In this document: positions 35,129 to 46,341 of the stretch, in pieces
Layout of the letters: every line of letters begins with the position of its first letter
How positions within the stretch are numbered: position 1 is the first letter of the stretch
Source: Uranotaenia lowii
Lineage: Eukaryota; Arthropoda; Insecta; Diptera; Culicidae
Direction: 5' to 3'
NCBI RefSeq assembly: GCF_029784155.1
Contig: NC_073693.1
Location: 286,722,875 to 286,786,874, forward strand
DNA length: 64,000 nt
The notes under the pieces: generated by a model
Database searches by the model: none
What the model was told of the DNA's origin: nothing
The model's input: only the letters and a program-made list of their open reading frames with translations
Made by a program: the position numbers and the translations under genes

Positions 35129-36386
35129 CTGATTCTTTTTTGGACCGAATGGTTAAGAAGGATAATGAGCCACTCTAGAATCCACACGAAGTTCAAATCA
35201 AGCATCGGAATGGAACCCTTGATCTTATATATGGTTAAAAGTCTATGGTTATTGGGGATAACTGAATGCAGACCCCTTAAATAATGCAAGTAATCCATTT
35301 CCGTCAGTCAAAAAGTATTTTCCGACTAGTAGACACCTAGTAAATAACTAATAGTGAATAGTTCCTTAGATTGCAACATGTGCAACCGGTTTTTACAAAA
35401 TGTAACAAATGTGTCCTGATGGACGAAGAAATTTATGTTATACCGGATTTAAGAGATCAATTTTTTCGAGATGCCTACTAATGAAAAGGTTCCAACCAGA
35501 TTCCAATTGCTTATTTCAGGTGAGTTTGTATAAAATATCATGATTTTGCAAAGGTTTTACTTCTGTGGTAAAAATATTAGACCAATACATGACTGACACA
35601 AGTGTGCAAAGATAAAAAAAAATTTATGAAAAAGTAACATTATTTCTTGAAATCATTGGTAAATATATTTTTTTTTATATTTTTATATTAAATGTCATAT
35701 TAACACCTTCATTTCCTCCATAGAAAGTTTTTCGATCAAATGAATGGTTTTTAAAATACAATCGTTTGTAACTGCCCGGATACTAAATGATCATAGCCTT
35801 ATTGGAATCGCCTGTCTTCATCAATTCGTAAAAAAGTACGGAAATGTTAAATTTCGAAGAATAAGATATCATGAGGAACAACTTACCTTTTCTACTTTGA
35901 AAACGATTTATATCTTTTGAAATCCTTCCGCATTTCATGATTAATCGAGCTCAATTTTCCGCCCATGTATGGTGGTAAGCTTCAATCCGGGACCGGAAAT
36001 ACTAATACACCTTCCGGTATAAACCAACTGTTCACACTTTTTAAAGGATTTTTGTTTTTAAAGGAATTTTTTGTCGGCAAGGAATTGTAAAGACAATTCT
36101 CAGAAATCTACGCTAACCTTTGTGTCTTATACAAAACTTCTAAACCTTTTTTTTTGGTTTACTTATTTGAAAATTTGCTTGCTGTAAATCGACACTACGT
36201 CACAAAAATACTGATCAAGAACCATCAAATTAAACCAACACATTTTTATTTGAAAATAAAAAAATAAGCGTCCGTCTTGCCCGACTTTTCCTTAACAAGA
36301 ATATTTTTCCAGTGCGCTCAAAGATTGCGCAAAGAGACACGATCTTCAAACACAGATGGTTGCCACGATTACACGCTTATAGAGGG
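35129..36386. other. Upstream flank of the SGS gene
   Basis: 35129-35799 is the right half of the TA-flanked DNA element. 35800-36386 is unique AT-rich sequence with no coding frame and contains the proximal upstream region of the SGS gene. Transcription-factor sites cannot be assigned by eye. Confidence 0.4.
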
Positions 36387-36393
36387 TATAAAT
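36387..36393 (+). promoter_or_regulatory. TATA box of the SGS-like gene
   Basis: TATAAAT in the context GAGGGTATAAATCTG lies 61 bases upstream of the ATG at 36448. A start site about 30 bases downstream (near 36417) would leave a 5' leader of only about 30 bases. A strong TATA element with a short leader fits a tissue-specific, highly expressed gene. Position and motif are seen; use is inferred. Confidence 0.6.
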
Positions 36394-36447
36394 CTGCCGA
36401 ATCGTCCCCCAGCATCTAAGAAGTTTGCACGACTTGGTTGAAGAAAA

Positions 36448-39389
36448 ATGCTTAAGCTGAAGAAAGTGACGAAGTCCAGCATCCGTTTGGGATATCCGGC
36501 CGGAAAGGAAGTGTCGATCGAGACGGAGAAAAACTGGAAAAAGTTTTTCTTGAAATATGGACAGGACCTGGTCGAGATCGACTTTGACTCGGATAAATTT
36601 GAAGTGAAGATGAATAGATCCATTTTTGAGACAAAACTTAACCATCCTCAGAAACCTTGGACTGTGCTTAAAAGTGGTGGCTCTGGTGAGGACACTGCTC
36701 TTTTCATAACCAAAAAAGGATTGGTAGCTGCCCAAGAATCTTCGGATGTTATTGAAGTGGAAGATGGAGAAGATTTGGACGAAGACATGATTGGTGAAAA
36801 CGGAACGGTGGTTTATTTTGTTCGAAACAAAGACCATCGGAAAATAATCTCTTTGGACAACTTGAAAGAAGTTAAGATAAGCGGACTTCAAATATCCAAT
36901 GGAGAAATGAGTCTTGAAGGCGAAAAATCACTAGAGGAAAATTTTCAAGGTGTGGTACGTCCAGTTTATGACAAAGATGGTTCTGTAGTAAATTTTCTGC
37001 TGAACGATTCCTTGTTTTCTGTGGAAGGTGAAAAAAGTGACATTAAATTTGATAGACGTTCAATAGTGAAGAAAATTTTTGTGAATCAACAAAGATTTTT
37101 CATCATTACGAGCCACGGATTGTCTGTGTTTAAGAAGAATGGAGAGGATTTGAATTTGGAATTCGATTGTCCCCAATTTTCAGCCATGCAAGGTTGGACA
37201 AGTAAATATTTGGATAGAGTTTTTCTAGTTCAAACTGGGAAAGATGATGGGCCAGAAGCCTTAGTTGGAACAGGTCCTAAGGGTATCGAGTTGCTGAAGC
37301 TAAGCAAAGAATGTGCAAGTTATAGTTTTGTTGACAATGAGGAAGTAAGGGATCTCGTAGCCTTGGATGCTAGATATGATAACAATAATGTGCTAGAAGT
37401 TTTGGGAACCTACGATGGATTTCTTTACAAAATTGAGTTAACGCTTCACGATATCCCGGAGAAAACGTTTTCTGAACCACCGCAAAAGGCCAGATCACAA
37501 CCGGAAATAATCGATGGATTCAAGGCGAGTGAAAAATTTAAAATTACTGCTTTTTTAAACCATTCAAAATCCATCCGATGGATGAGGGATAGTTTCGATG
37601 AGGCACCGTTCAAAAACATCGTGAATAAAGCTACCGGCCAGTTGCAGTTTTCCTTTGCTCTGATCGATCTTTCTGATCGTATGGGCGTCCCAATTAAGTT
37701 AATGACATATTATGATGAAATGTTTATGAATCATGAGACGATCGGAGCCCTTGGCCGTGGTCTGGTTCTGGGTAAGGATTGTATTTGGGTCGATAGACAT
37801 AGTAACGTACTTGAGGACCAACACGAGTATTATTTGGTTAAGGATACGATGAAATTCCGACTTGTTGAAGATTTTAGTCAAAGGTCCAACACCAAGAAGG
37901 TATTCTACATTAATGGATATAATAAAGTTCGGTTGGAGTACGACTTAGACAACCAGACATGGGAAGCTGCTAACGGAAAATACAAATACCTTTATGGGGG
38001 ACCAAATGGAGAGACACAATTCGAGAAAAAGGTTGAAAATTGGTTTGGAACGCTGGATTTCGGCGTAACTGCGGAAACAAAACTGTTCCCAATTCAGTGG
38101 AGCTTGCAAAAAATTCAGCACGAAAGAAATGCAGAAATTCAATTGGTTTTTAAATATATCAGTCCAAGCGATAAGAAACAAATGTTCAACATAGAAGAAA
38201 TCAATGACAATAAGGGTACCAAAATTTCATTTTTTTACGAAACACGGAAACAAAGCGATTTGGCAATCAACCTAATGAAAGGCTTCAAAATAGAAACACC
38301 TTATTTTGAACAGACAATCATCATAAACTATGAACAAAAAAATCAAGATTTTTTCCTACACAGTATCACCCAAGATGGCGACCCAGAACCAATTTTATCG
38401 TTTGAAAGAAACTCGATAAATTCTATAACCAGCGTCAGCCTTCCCTCCAGAACAAAAGTTGAGTTTGCATATGAATCTCAAAAGTTGAAGCTGGACAAAT
38501 TCATGCAAAGCTGGGATCGGCTCGCCGAACTCTTTACTGGACCAGGATATTCTTTACAAATAACCAAATATTCTTCGGAAAAAGATCTAAAAGTATGCTT
38601 AAAGGATGGCTCCGGCTGGAATAAACTGGTTGGGGAAAAATGTTTCCGAATTCAACATCCCACTGCTAACAAAATTGAGATCTATCAACCGTCTTTGAAG
38701 CCAGATTATTTTGTTATAACGGTGACTTACAAACTGGACGAATTAAAAAATGACACAATCTCCGCGATGAATGTGTTCAACAAAGTCGATAAAAGCTGGA
38801 CCCTAGATTTGAACGAACATGGAAGAACTACGCCAAAGATCAACGAAACCATTTCAAGTACTTTCTACGATGATCACTTCCTGTACGTTTTGGACAACAA
38901 ACTTCACCTGGAGCTATGGCAGCCGGAAGAACGCAAATGGAAACTTCTTCAAACCCCAATAGAAAAACCAAACGCGATTTCTTTCATCAATCGTGGAGCT
39001 GTTCTAACGAATTTGGATCATTTGTTAGTTCGTTGGGATCCGAGAAATGATGTCATCAAAATAGACTCTCTGTCTTCGGCTGAAATACAAGTCGATGGCC
39101 ATGAAAGTTTTTTCAAGTACATAACCGTCAAAGGAAAAGGCTCGGAAGAGTATCAGTCAAATTTGCGAGATTTTTTCAACAACCACAGCATTGTGTTTTG
39201 GAACAATTTGCTAGCTATTCGAACGGTTCAGGTGAATGCCCTGGGAAAACTATCGATAGGGATGTTTCTGTATTTGTTCGGACCCAACTATGAAGTGAAA
39301 CAAAGGCAATTCATCTCGTGGGTGGCCGAAAAACTGGAAGACTTTGAGCTCTCGATTCCGGTGACCGATCCAGATAAATATCCTATCAG
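36448..39389 (+). CDS. SGS: Salivary gland surface (SGS)-like giant protein, exon 1
   Basis: Exon 1 encodes residues 1-980 and two bases of codon 981 of a 3308-residue protein; exon 2 is 50178-57162. An in-frame TGA lies at 36439-36441, so ATG 36448 is the first possible start. The exon ends at CCTATCAG/GTGAAT, a good donor, and the reading frame would stop at once in the intron. No N-terminal signal peptide is visible: the start is lysine-rich (MLKLKKVTKSSIRLG). Residues 1-330 are acidic, beta-rich-looking sequence without a named domain. Residues 420-560 (YYDEMF, then IGALGRGLVLGKDCIWVDR at 432, then QWSLQKIQ) resemble the GLGW and W-L-x-x-I blocks at the entry to RHS/SpvB/TcB-type shells. 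SGS proteins are known on mosquito salivary gland surfaces and in saliva, and Aedes SGS1 takes part in Plasmodium invasion. Homologues occur in Wolbachia. Family assignment is by architecture and size. Confidence 0.88.
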
Positions 39390-39574
39390 GTGAATATCTT
39401 TCGGGGGTATGGAAGATGTACTTTGAAAGTTTGCGATGCCTTGAATATTTTAGAATGTGAGTCTCAGCCAGCAAACAGCAATCAATTTCCTTCCCGATAG
39501 ACGGCTGTAGTGATCGACACTTCGTGAAGTATCTCTCAGTAAATTTTGAGTTTTTGCTAGTTTTTAATTATTAT

Positions 39575-40560
39575 GTACATATTTACATGGTGTTCCGTCT
39601 CAGGACATAACCTGATGAACAATATTCCTCCAATTCACTAAGTCCATGGCAATCTTTCTTCAACTTCTAGGGCATCCCACACTTGGTCTAACCACCTCGC
39701 TCGTTGCGCCCCTGCTCGTCTCGTTCATACCGGATTCGCAACGTACACCTGTTTTGCAGTACAGCCGTCCGTCATTCTCGCAACTTGTCCTGCCCAGCGT
39801 AGGATCTCACGGCTGGTGTCATTGTCTGCGGTCACCAGTGACCCGAGATAGAAAAAGTCTTCGAATATCTCCAGCTCGTCGCCGTCCGTCGTGACCTTGT
39901 TATTACTGGACAAGCGGGCTCGGTAGGTCTCGGATCCGTAGGCCAGCATAGACTTTGTCTTGGACATATTAATCTTCAACCCAATCCTTTCTGTTTCGCG
40001 TTGCTGTTTGCAGTAGATCTCCTTGAAATCTGTTGAAAATCGTGCCTCGTATTTCGCCCACCGCTCGTCAAATAACACCTTCTAGCGCTACTTTGAACAT
40101 CATGCAGGATAGACCATCGCCTTGTCGAAGCACCTGTGCGATTCGAATGAACTCGACAATCCACCCGAAATCCGCACACAGCACTGCGTTCCATCCATTT
40201 TCGCCTTGATCAGTCTAGTCAGCTTCTCAGAGAAGCCGTTCTCGTCCATGATTCCGATAGCTCGTCACGGTCGATCGTGACGTATGCGGCTTTGAAGTCG
40301 ATGAATAGATGGTGCGTAGGAACTTGGTGTTCACGACATTTTTGGAGGATTTGCCGTAGTGTGATGATCTGGTCCGTCGTATGTCATCCCTCTATGAAGT
40401 CAGCCTGATGACTTCCCACGAATCTTCTCTTCTCCTCCTGTAGCTGTTCTGTGTCCCAGATCCGGCCCGGTGTAGACAATCGGTCAACTTGTCCGCGCAC
40501 ATTTGAAACTAGGCCTTTGATTAGCTCAGGACTCCAGTCAATCTCAGGGTCGGCTCGTCG
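39575..40560 (-). mobile_element. RTE-like retrotransposon, copy C, internally deleted
   Basis: The minus strand reads the same pol sequence as copies A and B (CREHQVPTHHLF near 40320, then SNNKVTTDGDELEIFEDF near 39890, VARMTDGCTAKQV near 39755). It lacks the FADDID block and the stretch between DNDTSREI and the WAGxVARM motif, through two internal deletions. Upstream it extends further 5' than copies A and B (TTDQIITLRQILQKC at about 40340-40385). Several stops and frameshifts make it inactive. The 3' end, near 39590, has the family ending TCCTGAGACGGAACACCATG. Confidence 0.9.
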
Positions 40561-40979
40561 TAACTAGGAAAACACTCACTCACCTGTTCGACTTCATTAC
40601 CTCCCACCCAGTTATAACTCGTATCTTTCGGTGCACGCAAGTAAAGTTTTACACAAATTTTTAAAGGGCAATATTGATCAATTATATTCTACGTTATTTT
40701 AAAAATAATTAAATCTTCTGAAACACAAATAACACACGACGTATTACAGGACACGACACTTAACGTTTTTACTAACGGAAAAAGGAATTAAATTTACCTT
40801 TTTTGTCGACCGGTTTCGGGCTCGATGTTGCCCATCTACAGGACGATGTCTGACCTGTAAAATGAGTAAATCTTCTGAAATCTTTGAAAATTAAGGGGAA
40901 AATAGAGTTTTATTAGGAAAATTAACCCCTTTCGACTCACTGCTTAGACCTTCTGCTGCTGGACACGTGTTACCACGTG
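40561..40979 (-). mobile_element. Probable Penelope-like element fragment
   Basis: This block sits between RTE copy C and the SINE. It is assigned to a Penelope-like element only because of the hammerhead-like motif at 40804-40845, a hallmark of the terminal repeats of that group. No reverse transcriptase or GIY-YIG endonuclease is present. Confidence 0.4.
40804..40845 (-). ncRNA. Hammerhead-ribozyme-like motif
   Basis: On the minus strand the order GTC, CTGTAGA, TGGGC, an AACATCGA loop, GCCC, GAAAC, CGGTC, GAC matches the hammerhead layout. GTC/GAC forms stem I, CTGTAGA stands for the CUGANGA core (one mismatch, T for A at the fourth base), GGGC/GCCC forms stem II, GAAA is the second core box, and stem III is a very short palindromic ACCGGT followed by the GTC cleavage triplet. 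Very short stem III hammerheads are known in Penelope-like elements. The core mismatch suggests this copy is inactive or weak. Confidence 0.55.
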
Positions 40980-41334
40980 GGATCGCTGTCCTTAAACTTT
41001 AGCCTAGTTCACCAACGATCGGTGACGTCGCTTAGCCCTCTGTCTGCCTCGGGCCTCAAGGCGAAAGTTCTTTCGACCTCGGAATTAACGAACACAAACA
41101 CATACAGGATCTCAATGAAACTTAATGTTTCCTGGAAGAGATTCCTTTCACTTAATTCTAAGCGTACATCTTTCGAGGATATGATGGCTAGCATCTTACA
41201 AATGCTTAAATCACCAATCCACAGAAAGTGGACTATGTATGCCGTGATCGGGATTCGATCTAATGACCGTTGGCTAAGAAGACTGGAAGGCTATCCTCTA
41301 CGCCACGGGTTGCGGCGGATTCTTTTCAGGATGA
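40980..41334 (-). mobile_element. tRNA-derived SINE (approximate limits)
   Basis: On the minus strand from about 41320, CCCGTGGCGTAGAGGATAGC carries an A-box-like TGGCGTAGAGG, and TTAGATCGAATCCCGATCAC carries a B-box-like GATCGAATCC about 50 bases later, as in a tRNA-derived SINE head. About 200-300 bases of unrelated body follow toward 40980. It interrupts the 3' LTR of the neighbouring Ty3/gypsy element after that LTR's first 34 bases. The 3' limit is uncertain. Confidence 0.5.
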
Positions 41335-41421
41335 CACAAACTCATCTTGGATTGCTTGATCTCTAACATCTCCTTCTTAGAAAAGTTCGTAGTACTGGAA
41401 ATAGGATGGTAATCGGCGCTT

Positions 41422-41706
41422 TCAGGGTGGCGTTATTTTCACAGCTGGTTTCCTTGTAATCCGAACCTCTTCAGGAATTCGTTGATGAGATGGACCAGCT
41501 TCATCGATGATTTCTGGCAATGTCTGCAGTTGATCTTGTTGTACGTCTGCTTCGGAATCAGCGGGTTGACCAACATCTTCATCTTCACTTCTGGATTGCG
41601 GAATCTTGAATTCTTCTAGCAAAACTTGAAGGGGAATTTGTTGCTCGGTTGACGTCATGTCTGATGCTGCTCTACTACGTAATTGATTGACATGTGATCT
41701 TATCAA
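41422..41706 (-). pseudogene. Ty3/gypsy integrase C-terminal region
   Basis: A 94-codon frame beginning IRSHVNQLRSR, preceded in the same direction by DDPKRKGL. This matches the post-catalytic GPY/F-type end of Ty3/gypsy pol, where the motif RHVNQLR is typical. The rest is an acidic, Gln-rich tail. It follows the integrase core fragment at 41904-42494 after frame breaks. Confidence 0.7.
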
Positions 41707-41903
41707 TCCTTTGCGTTTGGGGTCATCCAGAAGAACGGTATAGACGGCTTGACCTTTCGCTCGATGACGATACCTTGGGCTCAGTATTGTTGATTTCGGA
41801 AGTGAATCAAAGCAAACACTTTGTCATTCGGCTGGAACAACCGTTGCTTGGAACCGTGGTTCTGGTTGTACTGCTTGTTTTAATTCTCGTTCAACAAAGT
41901 TGT

Positions 41904-42494
41904 TTAAGGTCTGGAACGCTTCATCAAATCGAATTTGGGGCGAATTTTCCGACCCAAGAGAGCTTCAGCTGGAGATTTGTTCTGTGGAAGTGATGCGTTC
42001 GAAGTGTACCTGTAGGTTTCGAGGAAAGTCAGCAACGCTTCATCTGGATTTTTCTCCCCCATCTTGAGGAGAGCTCGTTTGAGTGTGTCGACGAAACGTT
42101 CTGCTTGACCATTGGACTGAGGATGAAAAGCTGGAGTTCTCACGTGCTCGGTTCCATATTCTTGACACATCATGGCGAAAAGTTCGGATGTGAACTGGGT
42201 ACCGTTGTCAGTGACGAATTTCTTTTGAAGACCATCGACTAGCTGAGCAGCTTGAGGGTAGCATTTCGTAGAAATCTGACGACAAGCCGCGTTGAACGGC
42301 ACGTCCCAGAGACCAAATAGCTCGATCCATTCAGCACCGAACAAATTCAGACCGCTTGCGTTGGAGACAAAACATTTTCCTTCTTTGACCACTTCGCGTG
42401 ATTGTACAGGGGAACTCCTTAATAAGACCCATACTGTCTCCTGAGGCGTTGATAACGTTGATTGATGGTTGTTTACAGTCCGCCTGGTAAACAA
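41904..42494 (-). pseudogene. Ty3/gypsy integrase core fragment
   Basis: The frame contains the second half of the retroviral-type integrase core: FVTDNGTQFTSELF (about residue 93) with the second catalytic Asp, and HPQSNGQAERFVDTLKRAL (about residue 124) leading to the catalytic Glu position. Then come LETYRYTSNA and SPAEALLGR. The first 80 residues include out-of-frame sequence around the deletion joint. In the intact family the enzyme inserts the cDNA. Here it lacks its N-terminal zinc-binding part and is inactive. Confidence 0.85.
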
Positions 42495-42612
42495 CCATAC
42501 AACCTAGTTGCTAGTAGACCACTTCAGAAATTATGCTGATATCTGCTGCACTGTCCAGTTGAAGCTTAACAGCTGTACCGTTGAATTTGTTCCGTTTGGC
42601 TGCGATATTCAC

Positions 42613-43607
42613 CTAGTTGACGGAGTATATTAATTGGGTTTGGGCTTTTGGTGACTTCGGTTTGAAACAGGCACAATATCCATCTTTATGCCCAATCTGT
42701 TTGCAAGTTTTGCACTCATGTGTTTGATATGGGCAAAACTTGGAATAGTGCATTTCACCGCATCTCCAGCAAGGCGTGTTGGGCGTTTCAGATTGCAGTT
42801 GGCTCGAAGATTTCCGATAGTGGGTTTGCTTCACTGCGTGTACGGACGGCTTGTTTCCGGTGCTTCCGGTCATCGCAGTGTCCCGTTTCAAATTCAGAAG
42901 TCTCTGGCATTCCTCAGCCAACGAACGCAGCGTCATCGGCATTGTAGGGTTGGAGAAAGTAAAGACGTTCGGATGTCGGTATCTTTGCAGGAACTAAGGC
43001 CACACACGAAGAGCAAATATTTGAACTGGTCGGCATCAATTTCAGACAGCTTGAATTCTTCACATCTTTCGTTGAAGATACCGGCATACGTTTAGAAGTC
43101 GTCAAATTGGTTTTTCTGGACCACGAGGCTCTGGTATCACAGATTTAAAAGTGATGTTTGACGGCCAAAGATGGAATTGAGTGTGTTGACCGTCTCAGCA
43201 AACGTCACTTCTTTTGATTTCTTCGGAAGTATGTAGTTCACATATTTCTTATGAGCTACAGTGCTAAGGTTCCGGAGAAGCAGCCTAACTTTAGCAGGAT
43301 CGTCCAGGTTTCGTGCGTCTTCTTCAAAAAGGTCCTCCTATTTGGCAAACGATGCTTCAAACGTAACTCCGGCTTCCGGATCGTAGTTGAATTCGTTTAT
43401 TCCGCTTGACAGGGATTCGATCACAAATTCGCTCTGATGACCATTTTGTTGACTGGATCCTTCGCCTGTGGTTTGAGCTGGAACGTTTCGTTGCCGGGTG
43501 AATTCTTCGAGCATTCGGGTTTGGTTCTCGAGTATCCGCAAAAGACAAGCATCGAACTCTGGAGACATCTTGACTGCTTGAGTGGATTCTTGAATTCTTG
43601 TCGCCAA
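42613..43607 (-). pseudogene. Ty3/gypsy gag remnant with two zinc knuckles
   Basis: The gag start at 43607 (MATRIQESTQAVKMS) opens a frame to 43338, and a frame break and stops follow. The nucleocapsid part at 42942-42613 carries CWRCGEMHYSKFC (C-x2-C-x3-H-x4-C) and CKTCKQIGHKDGYC (C-x2-C-x4-H-x4-C), two zinc knuckles. Gag packages the element RNA. This copy is broken in the middle. Confidence 0.82.
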
Positions 43608-45611
43608 AAACTATTGTGTCTTGTAAATGAAAGACTGTTCTTCTCAATAGCTTAAATAAGAATCAATTTTATTTCGCATGACATTGTAATAAGTGAAAAC
43701 CATGGATTGCCTAGATTTCCACAAACTCATCTTGGATTGCTTGATCTCTAACACTTTCACTTAACTAACCGACATGGATCAACAACCAAGGTCATAAAAT
43801 GGAAATCACACCTGGCTGGCGTAAACGGATTTTGGGAGGATAAAATGCGCGCACAACGATTGGACGACACTTCGGACGCGAACTCCAAGGTATCAAACAG
43901 GCCTGCCAATGGCCTCATATAATCTCCGCCTGGATTGGAGATCGGCCAAGCCGTTGCATCTGATAGGGCCACGTCATCTGAGGCGATGTAGCCATTTCGT
44001 CTTTTGTTGTGACATGTGTGAGGAAGTTTGATGTTCTAGCAGTTGAGTCGTCCACGGAAAAAAAAATCTGCTATTCTCTTATGGGGATTTTTTTTTTATT
44101 ATCTGACAATTTGCGCCGGGGGTCTTCAGATTTTCCCCAAAATTGAAAATTTGGTTCAATTTTGCGACTTAAAAACACATGTGTTTTTTCAGATTTCTAA
44201 CATTTTTATTTTTTGAGTTAGCTTCGGTTAGATTTTTTTGTAAATAAAAAATAACCATTTTTCAAAGCTACATAACTCTGTTGTTTCTCAACGGAAATTA
44301 TAAAATAGCACATCAAAATGCATTGAAATTTTATCAGCTTTCCAAATAGAATAGTTGAAAAAAATTAAATAATGACCTTCAACATGAAAAGTTGTAAATA
44401 AACTTTAAATGGCGTCTAAAAGAACCGTCTGCACCACCGAATATTTTGCAAAAAATACCACTGTATAGCTCGATTCATGATGCAACTTTCATCTGAAGAC
44501 ACCAAAGTTGGCCATTGATACCTTGAAGAGTTATGAAAGAAATAATGACAATAAATCTCTTTTTTTGCATCGAAAACAAACAATGGTCGAACAACTGCAC
44601 TCACATATGGAGGTAGCGCGCACTTCTAACAACATGGAAACAAACGAACTTACCAAAGCAGGTAAAAAACACTACTTTTTCGTGCTTTGTAGAGTGTTTG
44701 AAGCAAAACTGACTTTAAATTTTAACCAAAATTCTGAGTATCGTATTGTTTAAGTGATATAACTAATAATGGGAATGTTGCTTTTACAACCTGGTCATAT
44801 ACTATATAACTTATTAATTTTTCGATCAAAGATCATTGATCAAAAGTAGAAGGTTCAGTCCCTGTGTTTGGGATCACAAAAATGTGATTAAAAAAAATGA
44901 AATATAGACGTGCTTTACATAGTTTTTATATCGGGAGCTAAGCACTGGACAACACAATCCTTTCCCATTGATCAAAAAGGTATGAGAAAGTGGCACAAAT
45001 GTTGTAGAAATAATCAAAGAGCTCAGTATGGCCAGCCCAGGCTGTAAAATGATGAAAATATGATACTTTTACCGTATTCGTTTTCTACATTCGCCCAGTT
45101 TTGAGGTTTACCATACTAAAACAAACATAATTCGTCGTCAGCAGGGTTGGTCGGCTCTTCTCAAACAACAAAGAGCCGGGAGAAACCAACTCTGTTTTCA
45201 GTTCGGCTTCCGAGTGCAATCCTCTTTCGCTGATCGTGCTCCACTCGTTACCCGAGTTTACACGAGCTGTAAGTGACTCGGACGGCAAGTGTGAGAGCAT
45301 TTGCATCCGAGTGGGAGAAAGAGAATTCTAAGCAAAGAACGCCCTGTGTTTCATTAATACACCTCAGAGTAAATAAGGAAAAAATTATTTAGACTCCCAC
45401 CACACAACGTAGAAAAAATATAAACAATTTCTACTCCGCTACTATGCTCACTGCTGTTAGCTGTTTTGAATTCTTTTTTTTACAAAAGGTAGCGCTGTAA
45501 GAAGCGGTGACAGGTGGTTTCATCAAAAAATCAGGACACCGCGAAGAACAAAAACCAGGATTTTTCAGGACCCCAGTAGATTGGTGGAAATGAAATGCAG
45601 CTCTTCTTAGA

Positions 45612-45663
45612 TTGCATAAATTAAGGCGAAATAGCGGTGCAGTATACGCCTTAATTTATGCAA
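45612..45663. repeat. Perfect 17-bp-arm hairpin
   Basis: TTGCATAAATTAAGGCG (45612-45628) and CGCCTTAATTTATGCAA (45647-45663) pair exactly around an 18-base loop. It may be the joined ends of a lost element. Confidence 0.9.
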
Positions 45664-46341
45664 CAGAAGAGATATGAAGTTAGGTGGCTTTTAGTTAATA
45701 CCGAAAAACACGGTTCAAATATCATCTGAACCGAAGATTACCATTGGTTTAAGAGGTTAAACTGTTTTTATTGCAAAATCAATTGCAATTAAGATCAGGA
45801 CGGCTTCTAGAAAATCAAGACACTGCTGGGAGCTTTGATTCGGAAAGTAGCATCTTTTCTCGTGAACGTACCAAGAATAAACTGAGTTAGCTCTCCAATT
45901 CTCCTCAGCACATTGCGCAACAGATTTTTCCGGAGAAGGGAATTCTCTTCATCAGCGGATATGAATGCTCTCGCTCACTCTTATGTGTTGACAATCTCAC
46001 TCTTCATTTCAGTTCGATTTATCTCTCCCCGCACCGATTGGGGGAGCAGACGAAAAAAATTGCACTCTCTTTCACTGGACAAGCCGATCTGAGGAGTTTT
46101 GCCACCCATGGTCGTCAGTGTTTTGCTACCTCGATCGCTCACACACGAATCTTCAGTGTTCCACCGTCCATTTTAAATCAAATCTGGGGAATTACGGATG
46201 CAAAACTTAGCGCATAAACTTCTAAAAATGACAGTAAAATGTGCATAACTTGTTGTGACCTGGTGCAAAACTGGGTATAAACGAATACGTTATTAGATTT
46301 TTGGATATAACATGAAGTCAGTTAAGCTGCAACAATCTACC

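Larger units (their letters stand above)
33675..35799. mobile_element. DNA element with perfect ~27-bp terminal inverted repeats, hosting RTE copy B
   Basis: The left end AGGCTATGATCATTTAGTAT followed by CCGGGCA and the right end TGCCCGGATACTAAATGATC followed by ATAGCCT are perfect inverse copies, flanked by TA on each side. Without the nested RTE copy B the element is about 0.95 kb. No transposase is recognisable, so it is a non-autonomous element, most consistent with a TA-targeting (IS630/Tc1/mariner-like) family. It ends about 650 bp upstream of the SGS start codon. Confidence 0.85.
41335..43753 (-). mobile_element. Ty3/gypsy LTR retrotransposon, internally deleted
   Basis: Read on the minus strand. 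The 5' LTR starts TGTTAGAGATCAAGCAATCC at 43753 and ends near 43616. A TTGGCGAC primer-site-like stretch follows, then gag, a protease piece (LDSAADISIIS near 42540-42570), a jump directly to integrase, the integrase C-terminal part, a purine tract AAGAAGGAGA (about 41369-41378), and the first 34 bases of the 3' LTR (41335-41368). Reverse transcriptase and RNase H are missing, so it is a deletion derivative. The remainder of the 3' LTR is replaced by the SINE. Confidence 0.87.
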
